The notes: generated by a model from the sequence alone, not told the origin. Shown: positions 27,527-38,842, counted from the first letter of the stretch. The stretch is 64,000 bases of DNA from Streptococcus equinus (GCF_900104225.1 NZ_FNJK01000003.1:62001-126000), one strand, 5' to 3'. Translations and numbers: made by a program.

Positions 27527-28393
27527 ATGGCTCAAAAGCTTAGACAAGTACGAAGTTTATTGTTGATTGCTCTTGGTGTAGCAATGTATACCTTTGGTTT
27601 TGTTAAATTTAATATGGCAAACGCTCTTGCTGAAGGTGGCGTTGCAGGGGTAACCTTGATTATCCATGCACTTTATAAAATTGACCCAGCTTATACTTCT
27701 CTCATTTTAAATGTTCCTTTGTTTATCATGGGAGCTAGAGTTTTGGGGCGAAAATCATTAGCCTTGACCATTTATGGGACAGTTTTACTTTCCTTTTTTA
27801 TCTGGTTTTGGCAACAAGTACCAGTGAAAATTGTGCTACAAAATGACATGATGTTGGTTGCTGTTGTTGCTGGTTTATTTGCTGGTGCAGGTAGTGGATT
27901 GGTTTTCCGATACGGTGCAACGACAGGTGGTACAGATATCATTGGACGCGTGATTGAAGAAAAATTTGGCTTTAAATTAGGTCAAACGCTTCTATTTGTG
28001 GATGCTCTTGTATTGACAGCGTCACTTGTTTACATTGATTTGCAACACATGCTTTACACTTTGGTAGCAAGTTTTGTGTACAGCCAAGTGCTAACAATTG
28101 TGCAAAATGGTGGTTATACAGTACGTGGTATGATTATCATTACCCAAAAATCGCAAGAAGCTGCGGATGCTATTTTGAATGGTATTAACCGTGGTGTCAC
28201 TTACCTAAATGGACAAGGGGCTTACTCAGGAAATGAAAAAAATATCTTGTACGTTGTTTTGAATCCAGGTGAAGTTCGTGATGTCAAAGCTATCATGGCT
28301 GATCTGGACCCAGATGCTTTTATTTCCATTATAGATGTTGACGAAGTTGTTTCTTCTGACTTTAAAATCAGAAGAAAGAACTACGATAAATAG
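27527..28393 (+). CDS. YitT family membrane protein 2
   Basis: The 288-residue protein is paralogous to the preceding one: helical membrane half, TTGGTDIIGRVI motif, then a DUF2179 domain with GVTYLNGQGAYSG. AGGAGG sits 6-7 bases before ATG 27527. A strong terminator ends the unit. Tandem YitT genes after aspS suggest a heteromeric or duplicated membrane function. No substrate can be read from sequence. Confidence 0.9.
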   Translation: MAQKLRQVRSLLLIALGVAMYTFGFVKFNMANALAEGGVAGVTLIIHALYKIDPAYTSLILNVPLFIMGARVLGRKSLALTIYGTVLLSFFIWFWQQVPVKIVLQNDMMLVAVVAGLFAGAGSGLVFRYGATTGGTDIIGRVIEEKFGFKLGQTLLFVDALVLTASLVYIDLQHMLYTLVASFVYSQVLTIVQNGGYTVRGMIIITQKSQEAADAILNGINRGVTYLNGQGAYSGNEKNILYVVLNPGEVRDVKAIMADLDPDAFISIIDVDEVVSSDFKIRRKNYDK

Positions 28394-28396
28394 TCA

Positions 28397-28430
28397 AAAA
28401 GACGAGGTGATTTCACCCGTCTTTTTTTTT
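28397..28430 (+). terminator. Terminator after the YitT pair
   Basis: AAAGACG-GGTG pairs with CACC-CGTCTTT around a short loop with a one-base bulge, and a run of T follows. Confidence 0.88.
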
Positions 28431-28432
28431 GA

Positions 28433-28477
28433 TTGACATAAGTGCGGAAAATTCATAAACTAAAGAAAACGATTACA
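28433..28477 (+). promoter_or_regulatory. Esterase promoter with overlapping CcpA (cre-like) site
   Basis: TTGACA (28433-28438) and TAAACT (28456-28461) are 17 bases apart. AGAAAACGATTACA (28464-28477) matches the cre consensus TGWAANCGNTNWCA at 13 of 14 positions. It lies just downstream of the -10, a position expected to repress when bound by CcpA. Confidence 0.65.
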
Positions 28478-28497
28478 ATGCATAGGAGTGATTTGAT

Positions 28498-29916
28498 ATG
28501 GCAAAAAGAATAGATGTGGCAATTGCTAAAGTTTCAATGATTATTAAAGGTTATGAATGTGGACCAGGTGTTCCAAAACTTTTGGTACAGTTAACGCATA
28601 AAGTGTCAGGAGTTGTCGCTGATAAGCTCCTAGTCAGGACTGCAGGTAAAGAACGTCAGATTAGTAGAGTGTACTTGTCAGATGATAAGGGACAAGAAGT
28701 CAGCAGTGCCAGTGAGTATCTAGTTATCAAAATGCCAGTGACTTTTGATAGTCAGAAAAATGCAGCTATAGCTTGTCCATTTTATTACAATCTAGAAACC
28801 TTGCACAACACTTGGGTGGAAGATTATCCAGTTACTATAAATGGATTAGAGGTAATTTGTGACGGTGAAGTGGCTGAACTATCTGGAAACTATGATATTA
28901 TTCATAACCGTCTATCACCTGATACTGATGTCTTTAATAAGCGTGGCTTTTATTCTGGTACTTACCTTAATCCCTTAACAAAGCAAAAAGAAAAACTCAC
29001 CCTTCAATATGTATCGTATGAGCCCAAAGCCCAAAAGGCAGAAGAAGGCTTTCCTTTGTTAATTTGGCTTCATGGTCAAGGTGAAGGAGGAACAGATACT
29101 GATATTACCTTGTTGGGAAATGAAGTAGTAGCTCTAGCTAAGCCCGCTATTCAATCCCATTTTACAGCTGGTAAGCAAATAGGTGCCTATATTTTAGCTA
29201 TTCAAGCCCCAACTTATTGGATGGATGAAGGTGATGGGACAAATGGTGCTGGCGCTGGTGATTCATGCTATACTGAGGTTTTGATGGATACGATTAAGAC
29301 TTATGTTGCGAATACTCCCGCTGTTGATAAGAAACGAATTTATTTAGCAGGGTGTTCAAATGGTGGTTACATGACCTTGAATTTGGCGATTCGTAACCCT
29401 GGGTACTTTGCTGCCCTTGTTCCACAAGCTGCAGCTTATTCCTATTATCAATATGAGCGTAATAGCACTGGCACCTACGTAATAGCTTCTAGTGACACAC
29501 CGGCATTTGTTAAGACAGATATGGTTTATTTTGATAAGGATAAATTTGCTGCTCTTAAGGATACTCCAATTTGGTTCATTCACGCAGCCAATGACACGAT
29601 TGTTAATCCAAAGGATTATGCACTGCCTATTTATAAGGCTTTGCTTGATAGCGGAGCTGAGAACAAGTGGTTTTCTTACTTTGAAAGTGTTGATGGAACA
29701 GACATGCAAGGTGTCTCTTACATTGGGCATTTATCTTGGATTTACTTCTTTAAAAATCAAGTCTCAGGAGTACAAGATATTTCTGCCATCAAAAAATCAG
29801 ATGACTTATCAGGATTTAAACCAAGTAATAAAACTAATGGAGGTATAAGTACTGCAAAAGTTAATGGAAAATCTTATGACAATATCTTTGATTGGTTAAA
29901 TGCTCAAGAAAAATAA
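28498..29916 (+). CDS. Alpha/beta-hydrolase esterase (feruloyl/polyhydroxybutyrate-type fold)
   Basis: The 472-residue protein lacks a signal peptide. An N-terminal beta-sandwich region (about residues 1-150) precedes an alpha/beta-hydrolase domain. The oxyanion loop is PLLIWLHGQGEGG, the nucleophile elbow is GCSNGGYM (Ser near residue 286) and a C-terminal histidine lies in GHLSWIYFF. This layout resembles bacterial esterases of the prolyl-oligopeptidase-like S9/LpqC type. The natural substrate is unknown; a plant or tannin ester would suit a rumen or gut streptococcus but is a guess. The promoter overlaps a cre-like site, implying carbon catabolite control. Confidence 0.75.
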   Translation: MAKRIDVAIAKVSMIIKGYECGPGVPKLLVQLTHKVSGVVADKLLVRTAGKERQISRVYLSDDKGQEVSSASEYLVIKMPVTFDSQKNAAIACPFYYNLETLHNTWVEDYPVTINGLEVICDGEVAELSGNYDIIHNRLSPDTDVFNKRGFYSGTYLNPLTKQKEKLTLQYVSYEPKAQKAEEGFPLLIWLHGQGEGGTDTDITLLGNEVVALAKPAIQSHFTAGKQIGAYILAIQAPTYWMDEGDGTNGAGAGDSCYTEVLMDTIKTYVANTPAVDKKRIYLAGCSNGGYMTLNLAIRNPGYFAALVPQAAAYSYYQYERNSTGTYVIASSDTPAFVKTDMVYFDKDKFAALKDTPIWFIHAANDTIVNPKDYALPIYKALLDSGAENKWFSYFESVDGTDMQGVSYIGHLSWIYFFKNQVSGVQDISAIKKSDDLSGFKPSNKTNGGISTAKVNGKSYDNIFDWLNAQEK

Positions 29917-29930
29917 GTTTAGACAAATGA

Positions 29931-29957
29931 AAAAAGCCGTTTTAGACGGCTTTTTTA
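29931..29957. terminator. Bidirectional terminator
   Basis: AAAAAAGCCGT and ACGGCTTTTTT surround a 4-5 base loop between two convergent genes. Confidence 0.88.
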
Positions 29958-30251
29958 TTAGGGATGAAACAAACTACCTAGCATGATTGCAGTAGCGGCA
30001 TTTCCTTTGTATTTTTCAGGACTATCAGCTATTTCTTTGTAAAGAGCTGTAATCTCAGGTGATGTTTTGAGTTTATGAGTTAGCAAATACCTAGAAATGG
30101 CATGAGCCAATTTTGTACGTGCTAGTTGGTCGTGTTCGTCTTTTTCTAAATCTTTAGCGAGTGCAAAGATGTCTGCTTTTAGAGGCTCATCATCAGGTAA
30201 ACTAGCATAAGCTTTACTGAGTAATTCCATGAGTTGATTTTCCTTTACCAT
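29958..30251 (-). CDS. Putative bacteriocin immunity protein (EntA-immunity-like)
   Basis: The 97-residue, soluble, all-helical protein opens MVKENQLMELLSKAYASLPD and has four predicted helices. Size and helix pattern fit class IIa/IIc bacteriocin immunity proteins such as the enterocin A immunity family. The gene is monocistronic with an AGGAGA ribosome binding site and no bacteriocin gene next to it, so it would be an orphan immunity gene. The family call is moderate; a generic four-helix protein is the alternative. Confidence 0.5.
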   Translation of the reverse strand: MVKENQLMELLSKAYASLPDDEPLKADIFALAKDLEKDEHDQLARTKLAHAISRYLLTHKLKTSPEITALYKEIADSPEKYKGNAATAIMLGSLFHP

Positions 30252-30312
30252 AATAGAAATCTCCTTTATTATTATGGCAACAGTTTAATATTTTGCTTGA
30301 AAAAGGTCAAGA

Positions 30313-30343
30313 AAAAAGCTGAAACACTGTCTCAGCTTTTTTA
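30313..30343 (-). terminator. Terminator of argS
   Basis: AAAAAAGCTGA and TCAGCTTTTTT flank a short imperfect loop. The hairpin lies 20 bases past the argS stop on the minus strand. Confidence 0.8.
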
Positions 30344-30362
30344 TCTATATTATCAGAAATGA

Positions 30363-32054
30363 TTACATTTCGTTTGGTGCTTCAACGCCAAGAAGACGAA
30401 GTGCTTCTTTAAGAACTGTAGCAGTTGCGTAGCTGAGGGCTAGACGGCTGTCACGTTCTGGGCTTTCGTCAAGGATACGTGTGTGTGCGTAGTATTTGTT
30501 GAAGCTTTGTGCAAGGCTGATAGCGAATTTTGCAATGATTGATGGTTCAAAGTTATCAGCTGCACGTTTGATAATACGTGGGAAATCTTGGATAAGTTTT
30601 ACAATTTCCCAGCTTTCTGCGTCATCAAGGCTGTAAACTTGGTTTACAGATGGTGTAAACTCAGCTTTACGAAGGATTGATTGGATACGAGCGTGAGCGT
30701 ATTGTACATATGGTCCAGTTTCACCTTCAAATGATACCATAGCGTCAAGGTCAAAGTCGTAACCGTTCAAACGATCTGTTTTCAAATCGTAGAATTTGAT
30801 AGCTCCGACACCGACAGCATGAGCAACAGCTTCCTTGTCAGCAAGGTTAGGATTTTTAGCGTTGATTTGATCTTCAGCACGTTTAACAGCTTCAGCAATT
30901 GTTGGTTCAAGAAGGATAACATTACCTTTACGAGTTGATAATTTTTTACCTTCTTTAGTAACAAGTCCAAATGGTACGTGAGTAATATCTTCGTTCCATT
31001 CGAAATCCATTTCGTTAAGAACGGCTTTCAATTGTTTGAAGTGAGCTGATTGTTCGTTACCAACAACGTAAATAGCTTTTGCAAAGTCGTAAGTACGTTT
31101 ACGGTAAAGAGCGGCAGCTAAATCACGTGTGATGTAAAGTGTCGCACCGTCAGATTTTTTGATAAGGGCTGGGTGTTCGATACCATATTTTTCAAGATTA
31201 ACGACTTGGGCACCTTGAGATTCTTCAAGAAGACCTTTTTCTGTCAAGATATCGACAACTTCATCCATTTTATCGTTGTAGAATGCTTCACCGTTAAAGC
31301 TATCAAATGAAACACCAAGTTCATTGTAAAGGCGGTTGAATTCTACAAGACTTTCGTCACGGAACCATTGCCATAGTGAGATAGCTTCTTCGTCGCCTGC
31401 TTCCAATTTACGGAACCACTCACGAGCTTCTTCATCAAGTTCTGGATGTGTTTCAGCTTCAGCGTTGATACGAACATAAAGTTTCAATAGTTCGTCGATT
31501 GGATGAGCTTTAACAGCTTCTTCGTCACCCCATTTTTTGTAAGCGACGATCAACATACCGAATTGTTTACCCCAGTCACCAAGGTGGTTGATTTTAACAG
31601 CTTTATAGCCAAGCTTTTCAAAAATGTTAGCCAAGCTATCACCAATAACAGTTGAACGAAGGTGTCCAATTGAGAATGGTTTTGCGATGTTTGGACTAGA
31701 CATATCGATAGCAACATTGCGACCGTGTCCTAGATCTTGACTAGCGTAGTTGCTTCCGTTTGCGATAACTTGTCCTAGGACATCAGCAGAGATGCTTTTC
31801 TTGTCAAGGAAGAAGTTAATGTATGGGCCAACAGCTTCGATTTTTTCAAAACCTGTTGTATCCATTTTTTCAGCAATATCTGCTGCAATCATTTGTGGTG
31901 CTTTACGAAGGATTCGAGCCAATGAGAATGCTGGAAAAGCAAGGTCCCCCATATCAGAATTTTTTGGCACTTCAAGCAGATTAACAATTTGTTCTTGGTC
32001 TAATTCTGGAACAATAGTTTGAATGCGTTCTGCAATTGTACGTTTAGTATCCAT
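30363..32054 (-). CDS. argS: Arginyl-tRNA synthetase
   Basis: The 563-residue class I enzyme has the HIGH-type signature as [12 protein letters not shown] (nucleotides near 31,640-31,675 on the minus strand), preceded by the NIAKPF motif. A KMSKS-equivalent region reads [14 protein letters not shown]-terminal DALR anticodon-binding domain ends in LGVEAPNEM. It charges tRNA-Arg. It is divergent from argR, the usual streptococcal layout, and both may share regulatory DNA at 32055-32243. Confidence 0.97.
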   Translation of the reverse strand: MDTKRTIAERIQTIVPELDQEQIVNLLEVPKNSDMGDLAFPAFSLARILRKAPQMIAADIAEKMDTTGFEKIEAVGPYINFFLDKKSISADVLGQVIANGSNYASQDLGHGRNVAIDMSSPNIAKPFSIGHLRSTVIGDSLANIFEKLGYKAVKINHLGDWGKQFGMLIVAYKKWGDEEAVKAHPIDELLKLYVRINAEAETHPELDEEAREWFRKLEAGDEEAISLWQWFRDESLVEFNRLYNELGVSFDSFNGEAFYNDKMDEVVDILTEKGLLEESQGAQVVNLEKYGIEHPALIKKSDGATLYITRDLAAALYRKRTYDFAKAIYVVGNEQSAHFKQLKAVLNEMDFEWNEDITHVPFGLVTKEGKKLSTRKGNVILLEPTIAEAVKRAEDQINAKNPNLADKEAVAHAVGVGAIKFYDLKTDRLNGYDFDLDAMVSFEGETGPYVQYAHARIQSILRKAEFTPSVNQVYSLDDAESWEIVKLIQDFPRIIKRAADNFEPSIIAKFAISLAQSFNKYYAHTRILDESPERDSRLALSYATATVLKEALRLLGVEAPNEM

Positions 32055-32204
32055 GATTTTCTCCTAAATTAGTTAGTCATATTATTTTAACATAAAAATA
32101 AGAAATAAACGAGGTTAGTGACAAGAAAACGTTTGAAGGAGTAAAAATTAAGAAGTTATAGGAAAGATGGACGATGGAAAGGTGAAAAAATTTCATTTTT
32201 TTGG

Positions 32205-32231
32205 TATAATTTTAAGGATAAATATACACAA
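32205..32231 (+). promoter_or_regulatory. argR promoter with ARG-box-like sequence
   Basis: TATAAT is at 32205-32210. About 5 bases downstream, GGATAAATATACACA reads on the other strand as TGTGTATATTTATCC, which resembles an ARG box. That would allow ArgR autoregulation. Confidence 0.45.
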
Positions 32232-32243
32232 AGGGAAAGTTAA

Positions 32244-32681
32244 ATGAATAAAATAGAACGTCAAAATCGAATCAAACGTTTGATTCAATCAGGCCATATT
32301 GGCACACAAGAGGAAATCAAGCGACATTTGCAAGAAGAAGGCATTAATGTTACGCAAGCCACTTTGTCACGAGACCTCCGTGAGATTGGACTTTTGAAAT
32401 TGCGTGATGCTTCAGGAAAACTTTACTACAGCTTGTCTGAGACTGCAGAAACAACATTTGGAGCTAATATCCGTTCGTATATTTTAAAAGTAGCTCGTGC
32501 TGGTTTTATGTTGGTATTGCACACTAATCTCGGTGAAGCAGATGTTTTAGCAAACTTGATTGATAGCAGTGATATTTCTGAAATTCTTGGAACTGTGGCT
32601 GGTGCTGATACATTGTTAGTCATTTGTAAAGATGAAGAAACTGCTCAAGCATTTGAGCGCGATTTATCAACAGGCCTATGA
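32244..32681 (+). CDS. argR: Arginine repressor ArgR
   Basis: The 145-residue protein has an N-terminal winged helix ([20 protein letters not shown], then [14 protein letters not shown]). The C-terminal oligomerisation and arginine-binding domain includes [11 protein letters not shown] and [13 protein letters not shown]. ArgR-type proteins use arginine to control biosynthesis and catabolism genes. It is the first gene of the unit running into ylbF and mutS; the downstream start overlaps its stop by 4 bases. Confidence 0.95.
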   Translation: MNKIERQNRIKRLIQSGHIGTQEEIKRHLQEEGINVTQATLSRDLREIGLLKLRDASGKLYYSLSETAETTFGANIRSYILKVARAGFMLVLHTNLGEADVLANLIDSSDISEILGTVAGADTLLVICKDEETAQAFERDLSTGL

Positions 32682-33031
32682 GCAACTATGATCAAGCCGT
32701 AGAAAAATTACTCCAAGCCGTTCAAAAGCATGATAGTGTGGTTGAGTTTCAAAGAGCTGAAAAAAAGATTAAGGATTTTCCAGAATTAGAAGACCTGGTC
32801 AAAGATATGAAAGCTTACCAGCAAGAAGCTGTACTTTTTCACAAGATCGATAAAGCTTGTGCTGAAAAAGAGGCTGGTGCTCAAGCTGATCAATTGCGAG
32901 AAGAATTATCAGAGCTTCCTATTGTCAAGGATTATCGTGCTAAAATGCAAGACGCAAGTGATTTAGTTCAATATATTACAAACAGCTTGGAAGCAAAAAT
33001 TAACGAGGAGTTAAGTAATGGCAAAAGATAA
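32678..33031 (+). CDS. YlbF family protein
   Basis: The 117-residue helical protein overlaps argR by 4 bases and mutS by 14, so the three are translationally coupled. The sequence ([25 protein letters not shown], then [18 protein letters not shown]) fits the YlbF/YmcA (DUF964) family. Members form the Ric (Y-) complex that modulates RNase Y and RNA processing in Bacillus. Its role here is inferred from the family. Confidence 0.85.
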   Translation: MSNYDQAVEKLLQAVQKHDSVVEFQRAEKKIKDFPELEDLVKDMKAYQQEAVLFHKIDKACAEKEAGAQADQLREELSELPIVKDYRAKMQDASDLVQYITNSLEAKINEELSNGKR

Positions 33032-35594
33032 AATTTCTCCAGGCATGCAACAGTATTTGGACGTCAAAAAAGACTATCCAGATGCTTTTTTACTTTTCCG
33101 CATGGGAGACTTTTACGAATTATTTTATGATGATGCAGTTAAGGCTGCTCAAATTTTAGAGATTAGTTTAACTAGTCGTAATAAAAATGCTGACAATCCT
33201 ATTCCAATGGCAGGAGTACCTTATCACTCAGCTCAGCAATATATTGATGTATTGGTTGAGATGGGATATAAGGTAGCCATTGCCGAGCAAATGGAAGATC
33301 CTAAACAGGCAGTTGGTGTGGTTAAGCGTGAAGTTGTTCAAGTGATTACACCAGGGACTGCTGTTGATTCTTCTAAGCCAGATAATGCTAATAATTTCTT
33401 AGTAGCCATTGATTCTGATGGTAAAACTTTTGGCTTAGCTTACATGGATGTCTCAACTGGTGAGTTTTATGCCACAAGCCTCTCAGACTTTACTAGTCTA
33501 AAAAGTGAAATTCTAAACCTTAAAGCTCGTGAGATTGTAGTCGGATATGAGCTTTCAGAAGATGAACAACATAGCTTAGTTAAACAACTCAATTTATTGC
33601 TTTCGTTTGAGCAAGAGCGCTATGAAGATGTTCATTTGATTGATCCTAATTTAACAGCTTTAGAGATTTCTGCTGCTGAAAAATTACTTCAATACGTTCA
33701 TACAACACAGAAACGTGAATTGAGTCACTTGCAAAAAATTGTTCACTATGAAATCAAGGACTATTTGCAAATGTCTTACACGACAAAATCTAGTCTTGAT
33801 TTGCTAGAAAATGCTCGAACTAGCAAAAAACACGGTAGTCTTTACTGGTTACTAGATGAAACCAAGACGGCTATGGGGATGCGTCTGTTGCGTAACTGGA
33901 TTGATCGTCCTTTAGTTAATCAAGAACAAATTGAAGAACGCCAAAATATTGTTCAAGTGTTCTTGGATAATTTCTTTGAACGTAGCGATTTGACAGATAG
34001 TCTTAAAGGTGTTTACGATATTGAGCGCTTAGCTAGTCGTGTGTCATTTGGAAAAGCCAATCCAAAAGATTTGCTTCAACTTGGTCATACTCTAGGGCAG
34101 GTGCCAACTATCAAAGCTATCTTGGAATCTTTTGATAGTCCTCACCTTGACAAGCTTGTCAACTGCATTGACACATTGCCAGAACTAGAATCTTTGATTA
34201 GCTCTGCTATTGATCCAGATGCTCAGGCAGTGATTACAGAAGGAAGTATTATCAAAACTGGTTTTGATGAAACTTTGGATAAATATCGCAAAGTCATGCG
34301 TGAAGGCACAAGCTGGATTGCTGAAATTGAAGCTAAAGAACGTGCGGCTAGTGGAATTACAAACTTAAAAATTGATTACAACAAAAAAGATGGTTACTAT
34401 TTCCATGTGACAAATTCTAACCTTTCATTGGTCCCAGACTATTTCTTCCGTAAGGCAACATTGAAAAATTCAGAGCGTTTTGGTACGGCAGAATTGGCTA
34501 AAATCGAAGGCGAAATGTTAGAAGCACGTGAACAATCAGCAAGCTTAGAGTATGATATTTTCATGCGTGTTCGTGCTCAAGTTGAGCGCTACATTTCACG
34601 TTTGCAAGATTTAGCAAAAGCTATTTCTACGGTCGATGTTTTGCAAAGTTTGGCTGTTGTTGCTGAAAACAATCATTATGTTCGCCCAACTTTCAACAAT
34701 AATTATGAGATTAAGATTGAAAAAGGACGTCATGCGGTCGTTGAAAAAGTGATGGGCACACAGGAATATATCCCAAATACCATTACTTTTGGTAGAAACA
34801 CTAATATTCAGTTAATTACTGGTCCTAATATGAGTGGTAAATCAACTTATATGCGCCAATTAGCCTTGACGGTGATTATGGCACAAATGGGGTCATATGT
34901 TGCCGCTGAGAGTGTCAGTCTTCCTGTTTTTGATGCTATCTTCACACGTATTGGTGCAGCAGATGACTTAATTTCAGGTCAATCAACCTTCATGGTAGAA
35001 ATGATGGAAGCTAACCAAGCTATCAAACGAGCTAGCGACCAGTCCCTTATCTTGTTTGATGAATTGGGACGTGGTACTGCAACTTATGATGGTATGGCTT
35101 TGGCGCAATCAATTATTGAGTATATTCATGATTATATTGGTGCTAAGACAATGTTTGCAACCCATTATCATGAGTTGACATCTCTGTCAACTACCTTGAC
35201 ACATCTTGTCAACGTGCATGTTGCAACTCTAGAACGTAATGGCGACGTCACTTTCCTTCACAAAATTGCAGAAGGACCTGCGGATAAATCTTATGGTATT
35301 CATGTGGCAAAAATTGCAGGTTTGCCAGAAGATTTATTGCAACGAGCAGATAGCATTTTAACGAATCTAGAATCAGGTGCTGCTCAACTTCATTTGACAG
35401 CAGATGCAGTAGATGTTGAAGAAGAGACTCAAGTGAAGACTAAGGTTGAAGAACCTGTTGCAGAACAATTGAGCTTGTTTGCAGATGAAGCTACTAATCA
35501 AGATGTGATTGAAGCTCTTAAAAAAGTAGATTTGATGAATCTAACTCCGATGCAAGCCATGAATGTTATTTATGAGCTAAAAAATATGTTATAA
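33018..35594 (+). CDS. mutS: DNA mismatch repair protein MutS
   Basis: The 858-residue protein has the N-terminal mismatch-binding motif ([10 protein letters not shown], with the conserved Phe wedge and Glu). Connector, core and clamp domains follow. Walker A is GPNMSGKST at residues 602-610, Walker B is [10 protein letters not shown] and the helix-turn-helix region has ATHYHELT. It recognises mismatches and recruits MutL, encoded 120 bp downstream. The length is normal. Confidence 0.97.
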   Translation: MAKDKISPGMQQYLDVKKDYPDAFLLFRMGDFYELFYDDAVKAAQILEISLTSRNKNADNPIPMAGVPYHSAQQYIDVLVEMGYKVAIAEQMEDPKQAVGVVKREVVQVITPGTAVDSSKPDNANNFLVAIDSDGKTFGLAYMDVSTGEFYATSLSDFTSLKSEILNLKAREIVVGYELSEDEQHSLVKQLNLLLSFEQERYEDVHLIDPNLTALEISAAEKLLQYVHTTQKRELSHLQKIVHYEIKDYLQMSYTTKSSLDLLENARTSKKHGSLYWLLDETKTAMGMRLLRNWIDRPLVNQEQIEERQNIVQVFLDNFFERSDLTDSLKGVYDIERLASRVSFGKANPKDLLQLGHTLGQVPTIKAILESFDSPHLDKLVNCIDTLPELESLISSAIDPDAQAVITEGSIIKTGFDETLDKYRKVMREGTSWIAEIEAKERAASGITNLKIDYNKKDGYYFHVTNSNLSLVPDYFFRKATLKNSERFGTAELAKIEGEMLEAREQSASLEYDIFMRVRAQVERYISRLQDLAKAISTVDVLQSLAVVAENNHYVRPTFNNNYEIKIEKGRHAVVEKVMGTQEYIPNTITFGRNTNIQLITGPNMSGKSTYMRQLALTVIMAQMGSYVAAESVSLPVFDAIFTRIGAADDLISGQSTFMVEMMEANQAIKRASDQSLILFDELGRGTATYDGMALAQSIIEYIHDYIGAKTMFATHYHELTSLSTTLTHLVNVHVATLERNGDVTFLHKIAEGPADKSYGIHVAKIAGLPEDLLQRADSILTNLESGAAQLHLTADAVDVEEETQVKTKVEEPVAEQLSLFADEATNQDVIEALKKVDLMNLTPMQAMNVIYELKNML

Positions 35595-35602
35595 AATTAA
35601 GA

Positions 35603-35631
35603 GGTAATCTGAAAGCAGATTGCCTTTTTAC
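35603..35631 (+). terminator. Terminator after mutS
   Basis: GGTAATCTG and CAGATTGCC form an 8-of-9 stem around a 4-base loop, followed by TTTTTA. A TATAAT at 35639-35644 just downstream probably starts mutL transcription. Confidence 0.7.
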
Positions 35632-35714
35632 TTTGTGTTATAATTAAAGGTAAACAGTCGTGAATGAAAGGAAAAGGAATGCTAGCTTGAAACAGCATTT
35701 CTATCAGATAAATT

Positions 35715-37658
35715 ATGAGTAAAATTATTGAGTTGCCAGAAGTTTTGGCCAACCAAATTGCTGCTGGTGAAGTTATCGAACGACCAGCCAGTGTTGTGAA
35801 AGAATTGGTAGAAAATTCGATTGATGCTGGCAGTAGTCAAATTACCATTGAAATCGAAGAATCTGGTCTCAAGAAGATTCAAGTGACTGATAATGGTGAA
35901 GGAATTGCTCAAGAAGATGTGGCTCTTAGTTTACATCGCCATGCTACCAGCAAGATTAAAAGTCAAGCTGATCTTTTTCGAATTAGAACTTTGGGATTTC
36001 GTGGTGAAGCCATTCCCTCAATTGCTTCTATTAGCCACTTTACGGTAAAAACATCGACGGCTGATGAAAATTATGGAACTCTCTTGGTGGCTAAAGGTGG
36101 CGAAATCGAAACACAAGAACCGATTTCAACACCGGTCGGAACAAAAATTACGGTTGAAAATCTTTTTTACAACACACCTGCTCGTCTTAAATACATGAAG
36201 AGTCTTCAATCAGAGTTAGCTCATATTGTGGATGTGGTTAATCGTTTGAGTTTAGCACACCCAGAAATTGCCTTTACTTTGATTAATGATGGCCGTCAAA
36301 TGACAACAACTTCTGGTACAGGAGATTTGCGCCAAGCCATTGCAGGGATTTATGGCTTGAATACGGCTAAGAAAATGATTGAGATTTCGAATGCTGATCT
36401 TGATTTTGAAGTCTCTGGATACATCAGTTTGCCAGAATTGACGCGTGCAAATCGCAATTACATCACCATTTTAATCAATGGTCGTTACATTAAAAACTTT
36501 TTGCTTAATCGTGCTATTTTAGATGGCTACGGTTCAAAATTGATGGTTGGGCGTTTTCCGATTGCTGTCATTGACATCCAGATTGACCCTTACCTTGCCG
36601 ATGTCAATGTTCACCCGACGAAGCAAGAAGTCCGTATCTCAAAAGAAAAAGAGTTGATGAGCTTAATCAGCTCTGCAATTGCAGAGAGTTTGCGTGAGCA
36701 AGATTTGATACCAGATGCACTGGAAAATCTAGCTAAGTCAAGCACTCGTGGTTTTTCAAAACCAGAGCAAACGAGCTTGCCGTTGAAACAAACTGATCTT
36801 TACTATGATAAAGAATGTCATGATTTCTTTGTAAAATCAGATACGGTTGAAGAGCAACCTGTACAGCTGTTTAATGAGGTTGACACTCCTGTCAAGGAAG
36901 TTGACAATCAGTCATCGGTGAAATTTGCACAGCGCTCAACTGTAGAACACCAGAGGGCTGATGACCACGATGAGCTTGATTTTAAAAATAAAAGCAAACT
37001 CAATAAGATGATTGAAAGTCTTGATACTGAAGAAGCATCGACTTTCCCAGAATTAGAATATTTCGGTCAAATGCACGGGACTTATCTGTTTGCACAAGGA
37101 AATGGTGGCCTTTATATTATTGACCAGCATGCGGCGCAAGAACGTGTTAAATATGAGTATTATCGCGATAAAATTGGAGAAGTTGATGACTCTCTTCAAC
37201 AACTTCTGATGCCATATTTATTTGAATTTTCAGGAGCTGATTTTATTAAGCTACAAGAAAAAATGGAGCTGTTGAATAAAGTTGGGATTAATTTGGAACC
37301 ATATGGTAACAATACTTTTATTCTCCGTGAGCATCCTATTTGGATGAAAGAAGAGGAAATTGAGACAGCTGTTTATGAAATGTGTGACATGTTGTTGTTG
37401 ACAAATGAAGTATCAGTGAAAAAATACCGTGCCGAACTGGCTATTATGATGTCATGTAAACGATCAATCAAGGCTAATCACACACTGGATGATTATTCAG
37501 CACGTCAGTTGATAGTGCAATTATCTCACTGTAAAAATCCTTATAACTGTCCACACGGACGCCCAGTACTTGTCAACTTTACCAAGTCAGACATGGAAAA
37601 AATGTTCCGTCGTATTCAAGAAAATCACACAAGTTTAAGAGAGTTAGGAAAATACTAG
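35715..37658 (+). CDS. mutL: DNA mismatch repair protein MutL
   Basis: The 647-residue protein has the GHKL ATPase motifs [16 protein letters not shown], and TLGFRGEA in the N-terminal third. An acidic low-complexity linker lies at about residues 355-440. The C-terminal dimerisation/endonuclease domain contains [12 protein letters not shown] and a C-terminal CPHGRP motif (zinc/endonuclease type). It acts after MutS. ruvA starts one base after its stop. Confidence 0.97.
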   Translation: MSKIIELPEVLANQIAAGEVIERPASVVKELVENSIDAGSSQITIEIEESGLKKIQVTDNGEGIAQEDVALSLHRHATSKIKSQADLFRIRTLGFRGEAIPSIASISHFTVKTSTADENYGTLLVAKGGEIETQEPISTPVGTKITVENLFYNTPARLKYMKSLQSELAHIVDVVNRLSLAHPEIAFTLINDGRQMTTTSGTGDLRQAIAGIYGLNTAKKMIEISNADLDFEVSGYISLPELTRANRNYITILINGRYIKNFLLNRAILDGYGSKLMVGRFPIAVIDIQIDPYLADVNVHPTKQEVRISKEKELMSLISSAIAESLREQDLIPDALENLAKSSTRGFSKPEQTSLPLKQTDLYYDKECHDFFVKSDTVEEQPVQLFNEVDTPVKEVDNQSSVKFAQRSTVEHQRADDHDELDFKNKSKLNKMIESLDTEEASTFPELEYFGQMHGTYLFAQGNGGLYIIDQHAAQERVKYEYYRDKIGEVDDSLQQLLMPYLFEFSGADFIKLQEKMELLNKVGINLEPYGNNTFILREHPIWMKEEEIETAVYEMCDMLLLTNEVSVKKYRAELAIMMSCKRSIKANHTLDDYSARQLIVQLSHCKNPYNCPHGRPVLVNFTKSDMEKMFRRIQENHTSLRELGKY

Positions 37659-37659
37659 A

Positions 37660-38253
37660 ATGTACGATTATATCAAAGGAAAATTAACCAAAATCACAGC
37701 TAAATATATTGTTGTCGAAGCAGGTGGTTTGGGCTATATTATTAACGTTGCCAACCCTTATAGTTTTTCAGATTTGATGAACCAAGAGGTGCAAGTTTAT
37801 CTTCACCAAGTGGTGCGTGAAGATGCTCAATTGTTATTTGGGTTTCACACAGAAGATGAAAAAGCAGTCTTTCTCAATTTGATTTCGGTTTCTGGGATTG
37901 GTCCGACAACTGCGCTAGCCATCATTGCGGTAGATGATAATGAGGGCTTGGTCAATGCCATTGATACAAGTGATATCAAATATTTGATGAAATTCCCAAA
38001 AATTGGTAAAAAAACTGCTCAACAAATGATTTTGGATTTGGCTGGAAAATTTGTCGATGTTTCTGTAGAAAATGGCAAAGCTTCTCAGACAAAAACAGTT
38101 GCTAACGAGCAACTTGAAGAAGCCATGGAAGCTTTATTGGCGCTTGGTTACAAAGCAGCAGAGCTTAAGAAAATTCGCAAGTTCTTTGAAGGAACAAATG
38201 AAACTGCAGAACAATACATTAAATCAAGCCTTAAGATGCTGATGAAAGGCTGA
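37660..38253 (+). CDS. ruvA: Holliday junction helicase subunit RuvA
   Basis: The 197-residue protein opens [12 protein letters not shown] and has an OB domain. Two helix-hairpin-helix motifs ([11 protein letters not shown] and [12 protein letters not shown]) are followed by a C-terminal RuvB-contact domain. It binds Holliday junctions and loads RuvB. Start and length are normal, and it is coupled to mutL. Confidence 0.97.
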   Translation: MYDYIKGKLTKITAKYIVVEAGGLGYIINVANPYSFSDLMNQEVQVYLHQVVREDAQLLFGFHTEDEKAVFLNLISVSGIGPTTALAIIAVDDNEGLVNAIDTSDIKYLMKFPKIGKKTAQQMILDLAGKFVDVSVENGKASQTKTVANEQLEEAMEALLALGYKAAELKKIRKFFEGTNETAEQYIKSSLKMLMKG

Positions 38254-38282
38254 TTATCAAGGATTTTTAGGAGATGTTTCAC

Positions 38283-38834
38283 ATGAAACGTTGTAGTTGG
38301 GTGAAGGAAAGTAATCCTTTATATGTCGCTTATCACGATGACGAGTGGGGCAAACCACTTCACGATGATTGTAAACTATTTGAGCTTTTATGTCTTGAAA
38401 CCTATCAAGCTGGTCTATCGTGGGAGATTGTACTTAATAAACGACAGGCTTTTAACGAGGCTTTTCATCATTATGATATTCAAAAAGTTGCTCAGATGAC
38501 TGATGATGAACTTGATGGTTTACTTACAAATTCAGCTATTGTGAGAAATCGTCGTAAGATTTATGCGACTAGGGCAAATGCTCAGGCTTTTATCAAGGTT
38601 CAGGAAGAATTTGGTTCATTTGATCGCTACCTATGGGAGTGGGTTGATTTTACGCCTCTTGTTAATGAGGTGGAGGATTATGCGACCTTTCCAGCTAGCA
38701 CGCCTTTGTCTGAAAGACTTTCTAAAGATTTAAAAAAGCGTGGGTTCAAATTTGTTGGGCCAGTGTGCGCATATTCTTTCCTCCAAGCAGCTGGTTTAGT
38801 AAACGATCATGAAATTGATTGTGATTTTAGATAG
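38283..38834 (+). CDS. tag: DNA-3-methyladenine glycosylase I
   Basis: ATG 38283 is chosen because TAGGAG ends 10 bases upstream; ATG 38274 is too close to that site. The 183-residue protein has MKRCSWVKESNPLYVAYHDDEWG at its start. Its zinc-site Cys and His residues are the early CSW cysteine and a late VNDHEIDC, the Tag family pattern. It removes 3-methyladenine from DNA. It closes the mutL-ruvA-tag repair cluster. Confidence 0.95.
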   Translation: MKRCSWVKESNPLYVAYHDDEWGKPLHDDCKLFELLCLETYQAGLSWEIVLNKRQAFNEAFHHYDIQKVAQMTDDELDGLLTNSAIVRNRRKIYATRANAQAFIKVQEEFGSFDRYLWEWVDFTPLVNEVEDYATFPASTPLSERLSKDLKKRGFKFVGPVCAYSFLQAAGLVNDHEIDCDFR

Positions 38835-38842
38835 TTGATGGT

